DNA of 19,589 bases from JBDHXE01 sp039810525 (GTDB lineage Bacteria; Bacteroidota; Ignavibacteria; Kapaibacteriales; UBA2268), in contig JBDHXE010000025.1 in the NCBI GenBank assembly GCA_039810525.1, positions 1 to 19,589 on the forward strand, read 5' to 3'. Positions within the stretch are counted from its first letter, which is position 1; each line of letters starts with the position of its first letter. The translations under genes were made by a program, and so were the position numbers. Below the pieces are notes generated by a model. That model saw nothing but the letters and a program-made list of their open reading frames with translations. It did no database searches and was not told where the DNA came from. Shown here piece after piece: positions 8,796 to 16,835 of the stretch.

Positions 8796-9458
8796 CTATT
8801 GAAAAATTGGTGAAAAATTATCTAAATTATTTAAATGCTCCTTATATTGCTCAATATAAGCTAGCAAAGTATCATTATCTGCTAAGTGAGTTCTATAAGT
8901 ATAAAAAGGAGGTAATACAGTCATTCCAGTATAATAAAGTAATCCATGATATATATGGTACAATATCTCATTGATATCTCCATGTTCACCTTCTTTAGTA
9001 AAGGCATGCTGGCTACCACCAGCAGATACGCAGCAAATTACCTTTTTACCTTTGAATGCTCCAGACTCATATCTTTTGTCGCGTGGGTGGTAGGCAAACC
9101 CAAAAGCCATAACTCTATCAAACCAACCCTTTAGTATTGCTGGGAACGAACTCCACCATAATGGGAAATTAAGAACTAATAAATCAGCCCAAACTAATGC
9201 ATCCATTTCTGCTTGTAAATCATCAGCATAAGAATTATTCATAAAACTGTTCATTTGTTCCTTTAAAATGTGAAGATAGTCTGGATTGCTAATTGACTTA
9301 AAATCATCAGCACTTAATATTGGATTGAAATTCATTTTGTATAAATCTTTGACTACTACATTATTACCTAAGTTTACAAAATGTTCGTAAGCAATATTCT
9401 TTAATGATGATGAAAATGATTTTTCTTCGGGATGTGCATGCAATATTAGGACATTCAT
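8796..9458 (-). CDS. NAD(P)H-dependent oxidoreductase, flavodoxin-like fold (NQO/MdaB type)
   Basis: The 220-residue cytoplasmic protein has the Flavodoxin_2 layout. The first strand and phosphate loop are MNVLILHAHPEEKSFSSSL (1-19). The signature WADLLVLNFPLWWSSFPAIL starts at 90 and continues KGWFDRV. A second flavin loop is SAGGSQHAF (145-153). This arrangement is typical of NQO1/NQO2/MdaB enzymes, which reduce quinones or other electrophiles by two electrons with a bound flavin. It is the first gene of the leftward unit, 7 nt before the menA-like gene, which favours a quinone substrate; that is inference. A candidate -7 box (TATTTTTG on the minus strand, 9496-9503) precedes it. Confidence 0.88.
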   Translation of the reverse strand: MNVLILHAHPEEKSFSSSLKNIAYEHFVNLGNNVVVKDLYKMNFNPILSADDFKSISNPDYLHILKEQMNSFMNNSYADDLQAEMDALVWADLLVLNFPLWWSSFPAILKGWFDRVMAFGFAYHPRDKRYESGAFKGKKVICCVSAGGSQHAFTKEGEHGDINEILYHIYHGLLYYTGMTVLPPFYTYRTHLADNDTLLAYIEQYKEHLNNLDNFSPIFQ

Positions 9459-9495
9459 TTTATTTCTTTATACTATTTGTTAATTTTTAATATCA

Positions 9496-9503
9496 CAAAA
9501 ATA
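9496..9503 (-). promoter_or_regulatory. Candidate -7 box for the oxidoreductase-menA-CPBP unit
   Basis: On the minus strand the sequence reads TATTTTTG, an exact TAnnTTTG match about 38 nt before the ATG at 9458. No TTTG is present at the expected -33 position, so support is partial. Confidence 0.35.
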
Positions 9504-9535
9504 ACACAAAACCAATTAATAATTAAATCCATATA

Positions 9536-10012
9536 TTATAAAATACTGATTTCTATATTAAGTTGTCTATTTTCTAAAAGAGCCTTCTTATCCAAATAAG
9601 TACCTATCGAAGTGCCAATACCCAAACCGATTGGAATTCCTATACCCAAAAGCCCCATATTTCCAATTATTGCCCCAAATACTACACCAATAGGTACACC
9701 GAATATAGAAATGCCCAATACTAAATAATAATTTCTATAATAATTCTTAGGTACTATCTTCAACTCTCTTTCAAGAAAAATAATTATTCTCTTCTCAGAA
9801 CTTTTAAATTTTTTTATAAACAAATCTTCATCAATTGACAAATTATTTATGCTCTCGATTTCATTATTTATAAATTCAATTATATAATCAGGTAATTGTT
9901 TTTGACGCAAAAGATTAATCAATTCTCTAAACTTAACAAACTTTTCGTTAGCATTACAATTCTTTAAACTAAAGTTCTTAGGGTATAATTCCTTTATTTC
10001 CAACTGTTCCAT
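9536..10012 (-). CDS. Small membrane protein with C-terminal glycine-zipper hairpin, function unknown
   Basis: I do not recognise this family. Starting at the ATG at 10012 it has 158 residues: a charged helical N-terminal part (about 1-95) with no signal peptide, then a hydrophobic hairpin at about 97-140 rich in G/I spacing (GVVFGAIIG, GLLGIGIPIGLGIGTSIG), then a short polar tail. Glycine zippers of this type pack helices in membranes and occur in pore- or curvature-forming proteins. A GTG at 10027 would add five residues and overlap the upstream gene by 14 nt. I prefer the ATG because AAAAGG ends about 6 nt before it and because it starts one base after the methyltransferase stop (TAGtATG), a usual coupling layout. 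There is no clear terminator between it and the oxidoreductase gene 77 nt downstream. Confidence 0.65.
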   Translation of the reverse strand: MEQLEIKELYPKNFSLKNCNANEKFVKFRELINLLRQKQLPDYIIEFINNEIESINNLSIDEDLFIKKFKSSEKRIIIFLERELKIVPKNYYRNYYLVLGISIFGVPIGVVFGAIIGNMGLLGIGIPIGLGIGTSIGTYLDKKALLENRQLNIEISIL

Positions 10013-10013
10013 A

Positions 10014-10715
10014 CTAAACCTTTTCACCTATAATTATTTTTAAAAGACGCTTTTGCTTTTTCACAATGAATTTTAATTTTTCATATTTAATACCTAATTT
10101 ATTCCAAATACTTATCTTTATAATCCCATTTTGAATAAATATAGTATCACTTTTCTCCAAATACCAGATTTTATACCCATTCTTTTCCATCCATTCACTA
10201 ATCTTATCTATATTAGGATTGACATAATACTTACCGTGAGTTTCAATTGAAATTACTTTCGGTTTACTTCTCATATATTTTAATACAAACCATTCCGCAC
10301 CTTCAATATCTATACTAATCAAATCTAATTTACCATTATCAATTTCAGAGAAGAGAATAGATCTAGCTTCGAATCTATCTTCATCACTCAAAATATAATT
10401 ATCATTAATTAAGGCCGGACTTGAAGTAACTTCGCCAATAAAAGTCGATGCTTCTCTTCTATATAGACTAACACTTCCACTATAATCATATACTGCTGCT
10501 TCTACAATTTGAACGTTGCTGCAATCCTTGAAATAATCTATTAAATTATTGACATATATGGGGTCAGCTTCTACTAATAATGTAGAAATACCTTTGCTTA
10601 TAAAGCCTAAGATATTAGATTCATCAGGCTTGAATACACCTACCTCACATACATAATTAATATCAATTTTAGCAAGACTTACCTTTTGGAACAACCTATT
10701 GGCACTATTATTCAT
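10014..10715 (-). CDS. FkbM family SAM-dependent methyltransferase
   Basis: The 233-residue protein shows the Rossmann methyltransferase pattern of the FkbM family. Motif I is at 23-26 (CEVGVF region), the acidic end of strand 2 is VEADP (48-52), the family core is DLISIDIEGAEWFVLKY (131-147), and ISIETHG (155-161) follows. FkbM-type enzymes O-methylate sugars or polyketide-like molecules, often in surface polysaccharide or glycan modification. Length fits the family. The C-terminal tail is lysine-rich and may lie at the membrane. No glycosyltransferases adjoin it, so the substrate cannot be inferred. The next gene begins one base after its stop, suggesting translational coupling with the small membrane protein. 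The ATG at 10715 has a modest AGAAG about 7 nt upstream. Confidence 0.85.
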   Translation of the reverse strand: MNNSANRLFQKVSLAKIDINYVCEVGVFKPDESNILGFISKGISTLLVEADPIYVNNLIDYFKDCSNVQIVEAAVYDYSGSVSLYRREASTFIGEVTSSPALINDNYILSDEDRFEARSILFSEIDNGKLDLISIDIEGAEWFVLKYMRSKPKVISIETHGKYYVNPNIDKISEWMEKNGYKIWYLEKSDTIFIQNGIIKISIWNKLGIKYEKLKFIVKKQKRLLKIIIGEKV

Positions 10716-10752
10716 AATATACTTCTATTTTTCTTAAAAATAATTAAATTAA

Positions 10753-10780
10753 ATAAAAAAGCCATTCAAAAAGAATGGCT
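10753..10780 (-). terminator. Intrinsic terminator of the slipin-beta-barrel unit
   Basis: AGCCATTC (10760-10767) and GAATGGCT (10773-10780) form a perfect 8-bp stem with an AAAAA loop on the plus strand. Read leftward, the stem is followed by a T run (complement of the A run ending at 10760). It lies 30 nt past the beta-barrel stop and ahead of the methyltransferase gene. Confidence 0.85.
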
Positions 10781-10810
10781 AATAAATAAATAAATCACTG
10801 ATAAAATATA

Positions 10811-11362
10811 TTATAATCTAAAATGAACGCCACCACCAATACCTAAGAAGGTAGATGAGCTTCCAGATGTGAATATAATATGATATTTTAGATTAGCTCT
10901 AATTTCCATATTTGGTGCAATAGGGAAAGCAGCGCCTACTATTGGAGTGAAGCCAAAATCAGTACTTGATGAAGATACACTACCAAAAAATCCAGTATTT
11001 ACCTTTGCTGAACTAAAGAATAATAGAGTTTCAGCACCTATATAAGGTTGAAATTTTTTATCTTGGTTGAATCTATATTGAATACCTGCATTAACAGGTA
11101 CAGTAGAAAAAGAAAGTCCAGCAATCTTTTCACCAAAAGAAATATATCCAACAGAGCCAGTTAATAATAACTGTGGATTTAAAGAATAACTAAATACTCC
11201 GGTTAATCCAAAACCTGTCCCATAAGCATCGCCCATATCGCCCATAGGTAAAGCCAAAGATACTTCGCCACCTAATTGCATTTTATTATTCTGAGCGAAA
11301 GTAGGGCTCGAAAATACTGCAAATAAAATTGCAATAATAAGTGTTGTTTTTAAAATCTTCAT
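10811..11362 (-). CDS. Outer-membrane beta-barrel protein (OmpA/OprF-like small porin fold)
   Basis: The 183-residue protein begins with a signal peptide (MKILKTTLIIAILFAVFSSPTFA, cleavage after residue 23, mature start at Gln24). Alternating hydrophobic and polar strands with short turns follow, such as LGGEVSLALPMGDMG, GFGLTGVFSYSL and FRFNQDKKFQPYIGAE-like segments. The chain ends in GIGGGVHFRL, typical of a barrel C-terminus. The size fits an eight-stranded barrel of the outer-membrane beta-barrel family; such proteins are structural or of unknown function. AGGAG 6 nt before the ATG fixes the start. It follows the slipin gene by 31 nt and is closed by a terminator, so the two form a small operon driven by the slipin promoter. 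Confidence 0.85.
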   Translation of the reverse strand: MKILKTTLIIAILFAVFSSPTFAQNNKMQLGGEVSLALPMGDMGDAYGTGFGLTGVFSYSLNPQLLLTGSVGYISFGEKIAGLSFSTVPVNAGIQYRFNQDKKFQPYIGAETLLFFSSAKVNTGFFGSVSSSSTDFGFTPIVGAAFPIAPNMEIRANLKYHIIFTSGSSSTFLGIGGGVHFRL

Positions 11363-11393
11363 AATATCTCCTATAAATGAAATAATAAAAAAA

Positions 11394-12200
11394 TTATTTA
11401 TCTTTACTCAAATTAACAATCTTATCCTTCAATTCCTCTAATTTATCAAAGGTAGTCAAATTGGTATTATCCAAGAAAGGTTTAATAATATCAATTGGAA
11501 TAGGGAAAATGATTGTAGAATTTTTCTCAGTAGCTATATCAGACAGAGTCTGCAAAAACCGTAATTGAATTGTAGCAGGAAATTTCATTAATTGCTCGGC
11601 AGCTTCAGATAGCTTCACAGAAGCCTGTAATTCACCGTCAGCATTGATTACCTTAGCTCTTCTTTCTCTTTCTGCCTGAGCTTGCTTAGCCATAGCACGT
11701 TGCATTTCAGGCGGCAGATCTATCTGCTTCACTTCTACCGATGCTACCTTGATACCCCATGGCTCTGTGTGCTCATCTATTATCTGCTGCAATTTAATAT
11801 TAATTTTTTCTCTTTCTGATAATAAATCATCTAAATCGGATTGCCCTAATATAGAACGTAAGGTAGTCTGTGCTATTTGATTAGTAGCATATAGATAGTT
11901 CTCTACACTTACTATAGCTTTGTCTGGATACACTACCCTAAAATACAGTACAGCATTCACCTTGATTGATACATTATCTTTGGTAATTACATCTTGTGGT
12001 TCGATATCCATAGTAATAGTCCGTAAACTTACTTTTACCATCTTATCAATAAAAGGCACTAACATTATTAGACCGGGACCTTTGTAACCAATTAATCGCC
12101 CTAACCTAAAAATTACACCTCTATCGTATTCGCGTATTACCTTCACCGAAGTGATTAAGATAAATACAATAATGAGTATTAATATACTTATAAATTCCAT
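11394..12200 (-). CDS. Slipin / SPFH (Band 7, stomatin-like) membrane scaffold protein
   Basis: The 268-residue protein has one N-terminal membrane segment (about 2-20). The SPFH domain starts with REYDRGVIFRLGRLIGYKGP (24-43) and includes TMDIEPQDVITKDNVSIKVN. The slipin helical region PPEMQRAMAKQAQAERERRA comes next, followed by a helical INADGELQASVKLSEAAEQL segment. These proteins oligomerise as membrane scaffolds that organise microdomains and regulate membrane proteases or channels. The strand-facing core and coiled coil are complete and the length is usual. Prokaryotic slipins commonly sit beside an NfeD-type gene; here the only partner is an outer-membrane barrel gene 31 nt downstream. 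A near-perfect promoter precedes it. Confidence 0.92.
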   Translation of the reverse strand: MEFISILILIIVFILITSVKVIREYDRGVIFRLGRLIGYKGPGLIMLVPFIDKMVKVSLRTITMDIEPQDVITKDNVSIKVNAVLYFRVVYPDKAIVSVENYLYATNQIAQTTLRSILGQSDLDDLLSEREKINIKLQQIIDEHTEPWGIKVASVEVKQIDLPPEMQRAMAKQAQAERERRAKVINADGELQASVKLSEAAEQLMKFPATIQLRFLQTLSDIATEKNSTIIFPIPIDIIKPFLDNTNLTTFDKLEELKDKIVNLSKDK

Positions 12201-12230
12201 TATATATTAAGATTTGTTTAAACTAAGTTA

Positions 12231-12262
12231 CAAATCTATTTTATAATTTTTAATAAAACAAA
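12231..12262 (-). promoter_or_regulatory. Consensus Bacteroidetes promoter of the slipin operon
   Basis: On the minus strand TTTG (complement of 12259-12262) is followed after exactly 20 nt by TAGATTTG (complement of 12231-12238). Both boxes match TTTG/TAnnTTTG exactly. Initiation would fall near 12224, giving a leader of about 25 nt before the ATG at 12200. Confidence 0.7.
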
Positions 12263-12396
12263 TTTTATTTCGTTAAAAATGAAAAATATATTTATTTTAT
12301 TTAATTCTATATTGGCACGATAATTGATTGAATGTGCGTAGTATTTACAATATATTATTTTTGAAATATTTTTTTTTAAAAAAAAGTAAAAAATAA

Positions 12397-12428
12397 TTTG
12401 GCAAATTAGAGGAAATTACTTACTTTCG
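12397..12428 (+). promoter_or_regulatory. Promoter of tRNA-Gly
   Basis: TTTG (12397-12400), a 20-nt spacer and TACTTTCG (12421-12428) match the Bacteroidetes promoter with one mismatch in the -7 box. The mature tRNA starts 31 nt downstream. An uninterrupted T9-A8 tract at 12369-12385 lies just upstream and could act as an UP-like element shared with the divergent slipin promoter; that is inference. Confidence 0.6.
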
Positions 12429-12459
12429 TATTCACAATATTTAATAAATATTGAATCAA

Positions 12460-12532
12460 GCGAAAGTAGCTCAGTTGGTAGAGCACAACCTTGCCAAGGT
12501 TGGGGTCGCGAGTTCGAGTCTCGTCTTTCGCT
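12460..12532 (+). tRNA. tRNA-Gly (anticodon GCC)
   Basis: The acceptor stem GCGAAAG (12460-12466) pairs with CTTTCGC (12525-12531), and the discriminator is T at 12532. The D arm contains AGCTCAGTTGGTAGAGC. The anticodon stem CAACC/GGTTG (12486-12490, 12498-12502) encloses TTGCCAA, with anticodon GCC at 12493-12495. The T loop is TTCGAGT. CCA is not encoded. It is flanked by its own promoter and terminator as a single-gene unit. Confidence 0.97.
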
Positions 12533-12570
12533 CGATAGTTTTTATAGCTATCACTTCCTCTTTATGCTGC

Positions 12571-12614
12571 ATGCCTTGCTAGCAGTTCCCCCCGTTAGCG
12601 AGGCATTTTTTTAA
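12571..12614 (+). terminator. Intrinsic terminator after tRNA-Gly
   Basis: ATGCCTTGCTAGC (12571-12583) pairs with GTTAGCGAGGCAT (12594-12606), a 13-bp stem with two G-T wobbles and a C-rich 10-nt loop, followed by a run of eight to nine T. It insulates the porU promoter from tRNA-Gly transcription. A small GATAG/CTATC hairpin (12534-12551) lies between the tRNA and this stem. Confidence 0.9.
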
Positions 12615-12625
12615 AAAAAAATTCA

Positions 12626-12654
12626 TTGCTATAATAATTTAATTCTTATATTTG
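12626..12654 (+). promoter_or_regulatory. Candidate promoter of porU-porV
   Basis: TATATTTG (12647-12654) matches the -7 consensus exactly, with TTG at 12626-12628 and an 18-nt spacer. Initiation near 12661 would give a leader of about 97 nt. Weaker TTG-containing boxes occur further down the leader, so the start point is not certain. Confidence 0.45.
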
Positions 12655-12728
12655 TAAAATAATGTGTAACAATTTGGTATAATTATTGTCTTATATATAC
12701 TTGATAAAATAATTTGTTTAATTTTAAA

Positions 12729-12745
12729 AATCGGTTATTCCGATT
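12729..12745 (+). promoter_or_regulatory. Leader hairpin abutting the porU ribosome binding site
   Basis: AATCGG (12729-12734) and CCGATT (12740-12745) form a 6-bp hairpin with the loop TTATT. The purine-rich site AAGAGGA starts at the next base (12746-12752), and the ATG is at 12758. The fold could affect ribosome access; no regulator is known from the sequence. Confidence 0.35.
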
Positions 12746-12757
12746 AAGAGGATATAT

Positions 12758-15700
12758 ATGACAATGAGAAAAGAATTCCAAATAAGTATTATGCTTTTAG
12801 GCATTCTTTTAATGTCTATCAATTCTTTTGCTGAAAATTTGAAAATCCTCCATTCTGATTATAATAAATTCGATTTCCATTTTCAATTACCAGATGTTAA
12901 TTTTCAGAAAGTTCAAATAAATGGGCAAGAATATTCTATTCCCATTATCAATGCTGCAGAGATTATTGATGAGCCATATACACCTTATCAACTTATATAT
13001 AAGTATAGAATTAATATACCTAATGACCAAACTCCTAAATTAGTAGTAAGTAATTTCGTTACAAATAATGACAGACTATTATTAGCACCTACTCCTGCCA
13101 AAATATATAGCAGAATTAAAGACTCATTAAAATATGAAATCAATGATAAATATAAATCAGAAATTAATTTTACAACAGTCAATCAAATCAATATTAATGA
13201 ATTTGTAAAAGTTAAATATGCTGGTATAGCAGGTGATAAATATATAGCCGAGATAATTATCTATCCTTACTTGTATTCTACTAAGCTCAATGAAATTATA
13301 TATTTACAAAAATTTGATGCTTCTATTCAATTTGATGATAGCAAAAGCTCTATTTTAAATAAGAATATTGAAACATTCAACTATGCTAATGCTCTCAATT
13401 ATAATGATACTCCAAAATGGAATATATTTTATAATCAAACACCTAAACTACTCGCCCAAGACAAACCTATGAGCGAACTAAGCAGCGGTAATTGGGTCAA
13501 ATTATCAATCAATCAACAAGGTGTCTATCAGATAGAAGCTTCAGATTTGCAATCATTAGGGTATAATATTACACCTGCAGATATTCAATCAATCAAAATA
13601 TTTGGAATAGGCGGCAAACCACTCCCAGAAGATATAAGTCAAGCAGGTTCATTAAGTATGAATGAGCAAGAAATCATTGTAAATACTAACTCCGATGGTA
13701 CTTTAAGAAATATTGTATTCTATGGAGCTGGACCAAGTGGATTTGAATTAAGAAGAGGCGAAATACAACGATACAATAATTATTACAATTCGAATATTAG
13801 TTATCTATTGACTTGGGGCGGTTCTATTGGCAAAAGAGCAATTGAACAACCAACCCCTACCTCACAAATTACCAATATACCTTCTACATATATTGATAGA
13901 TATCTATTCGAAGAGGATATAGTAAATCCATATCAGCCCGGAGCAGGTAGAGATTGGTTTGGTAGATCATTCTTTACAGTACCTTTTAGCCCCGTACTAC
14001 TGCACAATTTGGATATATCTGGCAGTATTAAATACAAATTTGCATTAGCCCATCATTCTTATGTACAGAATGAAAATAGAAACTTCGGTACATTTAATAT
14101 ATACGAAAATAATACAGCAATTGGCAAAATGGTTCTACCACCCGGTGGAGAGTATTTAGCCGCCACAAGAGGTTTTCTAAATATAGAATTGCCTGCCAAT
14201 TCAATTAGCAATGATGACCGCTCAATTATCAAGATCGATTATAATAATGAATTTGATAGATCTGCTACACCATACTTTGACTATTACGAAATACATTATC
14301 CACGCAGCTTAGTTGCTATCAATAATTCTATTAATTTAATTCCTGAATTGAATCAATCTGGAGTAACTCAATATAATTTTAATGGGTTTAATGGTGAGAT
14401 ATATGGATTTGATGTTACTAATTCGGCTAATCCTAAATTATTAAAAAATAATAGCTCAACCGGTGGAATGTTTGTTTTAATTACTGAATTAATACAAAAC
14501 CAATTTGCAAACTATTACATATCATCTAATCTTAGCAAACCAACATTAGCTAAAATTAATATTGCTAATATTAGAGATAATCAAGATAAATCCGAAATAG
14601 TTATAATTACTCACCCTGATCTATTACAAAGTGCTACCAAATACAAAGAATATAGGCAAAGTCAGGGCTATAAAGTTAGCTTGTTCAGAACAGATGATAT
14701 ATATAATGAATTTGCTTGCGGAAATAATGACCTAACTGCAATAAGAGATTTTCTATCTTACCTAAAAATCAAATGGAATGGAAAACCAGATTATGTAATA
14801 TTATGGGGTGATGGTCATTATGATTTTAAAAATATAGCTACCAAAAAGACTAATTATATACCTGCATACCAGACATATAACAGCGATTTAAGTGATTTTA
14901 GTGAAATTAATCAATGCTATGCAACAGATGATTTCTATACTCGCTTACTCGGAAATGATCAGTACGCAGATATTAGAATAGGTAGAGTTACTATTGATAG
15001 CCCCGATATTGGCGATGATGTATTCAATAAAATTAGAAATTATGAACAAGACTTATCTATAGATCAATTTAGAACTAATATACTCCTAGTAGCTGACGAT
15101 GGACCAACTACCAAAGATTACGATGGAGCAATGCACACCGCATCTTCAGAAAGACTACAAAATGATATAATTAGTAAATATGCTCCAGAGCTACAATACG
15201 AAAAAATATATATGGTAGAATACCCTTCTATCAATGTTCCCGGTGGGAGAAGAAAGCCACAAGTTACAGAAGACTTGCTAACTAAAATTAATACTAGCGG
15301 TGCATTAATCCTTAATTGGTTTGGGCACGGCAACCCTAGAGTATGGGCACATGAAAATATATTAGATAGAGATATTACCATACCTAAAATGATTAATAAA
15401 TCTAAGCCATTTTTCTTAACAGCAGCAACCTGTGATTTCGGTAGATTTGATAATCCAGAAGTAAGAAGTGGTGCCGAAGAAATGTTCGTGAGCAAAAACG
15501 GAGGTGCAATTGGGACTTTCTCTGCCACACGCGTAGTCTATGCAAGTGAAAACGAATCCTTAGCTAAAGAATTCTTTAGAATATTACTTACCAAAGATAC
15601 AACCACTGGATTATATCCCACACTTGGCGAAGCAATGCTGAAAGTCAAATTAATTAAAAATGATGAAAATGATAAAAAATATTTTTTACTTGGCGATCCA

Positions 15701-16810
15701 CTAATTAGATTAGCAATTCCCGACTATGAAATAAAAATTAAATCAATCAATAATACTAATCTGAGTACAATAGATAGTACAATCGAATTGAAAGCTCTAT
15801 CCGAAGTTACAGTAGAAGGCTATATTTATAGTAGAGATGGCAAAGACATCCAGACAGATTACAATGGCACTGTAACTATAACACTTAGAGATGGAGATAA
15901 AGAAATTTCTATGTACGAAATAGTAGATGGTGTGCAGCGAAGCTTTTACACATTTAATAAACTTGGCTCATCATTAAACCAAAGTACATACAAAGTAGAA
16001 AATGGTAAATTTATTGCAAAATTCTATATACCAAAAGATATAAGCTTTAGTAACAAAAATGCTACATTATATACTTACGCATATTCTAGTGATAAAAGAT
16101 TTGCCAAAGGAGTCTATAATCAAATCAAAATATCTGAATTTGATGATGCTAGTTCTATCAAAGACGAAAAAGGACCTGATATAACCATTTCTTTAGATTC
16201 GAGAAAATTTATAGATGGGGATATTGTGTCATCAAATCCTTTACTAATTTTAGATCTTTACGATGAATCAGGAATCAATACCACAGGGTTGGGAATAGGT
16301 CATAGAATAGAAGCATGGATAGATGATGCTAAAACTTCAATAGATTTGACCGACAAATTTGTATCATCATTTATAGATTCTCGCTTAGGCTCAGTGCAAC
16401 AAGTTTTATATAATATGAGCGAAGGCTTACATACAATCAAAGTAAGAGCTTGGGACGTATTTAATAATTTTTCTCTTAGTGAAACTAAATTTAGAATTAT
16501 TAATGGAAGTATTTATTTAGATGATTTAAAAGCATTCCCTAATCCATTTGAAAGTGAGACAAAATTATACTTTAGGCATAATGCTGACCTACCTTCTAAA
16601 GCAAATATAGAAATTTATACAATTAATGGGCAACTTATTCGATTTTTGCAGACTGATATTAATACAAATTATGATTCAGAAATACTATGGGATGGACTTG
16701 ATGATAAAAATATGCAAGTACCAAAAGGTATTTACATTTTTAAGGTAGAATTACCTAATAAAAATAACGGAAAAATCGTTAAATTTGGTAAAGTTATAAA
16801 AATAAAATAA
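12758..16810 (+). CDS. porU: Type IX secretion system sortase PorU (peptidase C25 family)
   Basis: The 1350-residue protein has a signal peptide (cleavage after Ala25, ...NSFA/EN) and a long beta-rich N-terminal region. The gingipain-like C25 peptidase domain runs from about 614 to 985. The catalytic histidine is His857 in WFGHGN and the nucleophile is Cys892 in AATCDFG; the 35-residue spacing is close to that of characterised PorU. A conserved WGDGHYDF motif lies upstream. Ig-like beta modules fill about 985-1250. A C-terminal sorting-type domain (1255-1350) starts near AFPNPF and ends in GKVIKIK. PorU sits at the outer membrane, removes the sorting domain of T9SS cargo and attaches cargo to surface lipid or lipopolysaccharide. 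The start follows AAGAGGA by 5 nt; a second ATG two codons in is less well placed. porV follows after 25 nt, the usual order. Confidence 0.93.
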   Translation: MTMRKEFQISIMLLGILLMSINSFAENLKILHSDYNKFDFHFQLPDVNFQKVQINGQEYSIPIINAAEIIDEPYTPYQLIYKYRINIPNDQTPKLVVSNFVTNNDRLLLAPTPAKIYSRIKDSLKYEINDKYKSEINFTTVNQININEFVKVKYAGIAGDKYIAEIIIYPYLYSTKLNEIIYLQKFDASIQFDDSKSSILNKNIETFNYANALNYNDTPKWNIFYNQTPKLLAQDKPMSELSSGNWVKLSINQQGVYQIEASDLQSLGYNITPADIQSIKIFGIGGKPLPEDISQAGSLSMNEQEIIVNTNSDGTLRNIVFYGAGPSGFELRRGEIQRYNNYYNSNISYLLTWGGSIGKRAIEQPTPTSQITNIPSTYIDRYLFEEDIVNPYQPGAGRDWFGRSFFTVPFSPVLLHNLDISGSIKYKFALAHHSYVQNENRNFGTFNIYENNTAIGKMVLPPGGEYLAATRGFLNIELPANSISNDDRSIIKIDYNNEFDRSATPYFDYYEIHYPRSLVAINNSINLIPELNQSGVTQYNFNGFNGEIYGFDVTNSANPKLLKNNSSTGGMFVLITELIQNQFANYYISSNLSKPTLAKINIANIRDNQDKSEIVIITHPDLLQSATKYKEYRQSQGYKVSLFRTDDIYNEFACGNNDLTAIRDFLSYLKIKWNGKPDYVILWGDGHYDFKNIATKKTNYIPAYQTYNSDLSDFSEINQCYATDDFYTRLLGNDQYADIRIGRVTIDSPDIGDDVFNKIRNYEQDLSIDQFRTNILLVADDGPTTKDYDGAMHTASSERLQNDIISKYAPELQYEKIYMVEYPSINVPGGRRKPQVTEDLLTKINTSGALILNWFGHGNPRVWAHENILDRDITIPKMINKSKPFFLTAATCDFGRFDNPEVRSGAEEMFVSKNGGAIGTFSATRVVYASENESLAKEFFRILLTKDTTTGLYPTLGEAMLKVKLIKNDENDKKYFLLGDPLIRLAIPDYEIKIKSINNTNLSTIDSTIELKALSEVTVEGYIYSRDGKDIQTDYNGTVTITLRDGDKEISMYEIVDGVQRSFYTFNKLGSSLNQSTYKVENGKFIAKFYIPKDISFSNKNATLYTYAYSSDKRFAKGVYNQIKISEFDDASSIKDEKGPDITISLDSRKFIDGDIVSSNPLLILDLYDESGINTTGLGIGHRIEAWIDDAKTSIDLTDKFVSSFIDSRLGSVQQVLYNMSEGLHTIKVRAWDVFNNFSLSETKFRIINGSIYLDDLKAFPNPFESETKLYFRHNADLPSKANIEIYTINGQLIRFLQTDINTNYDSEILWDGLDDKNMQVPKGIYIFKVELPNKNNGKIVKFGKVIKIK

Positions 16811-16835
16811 AAAATCTTATTGGAGGATTCTTATA

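Noticed and set aside
12369..12385. T9-A8 tract as an independent terminator
   Set aside because: It lacks a GC-containing stem and sits between two divergent promoters, where an upstream promoter element is more plausible.
15118..15528. 136-residue minus-strand frame inside porU
   Set aside because: It is the complement of the conserved C25 catalytic region; the plus-strand protein has recognisable motifs while this one has none.
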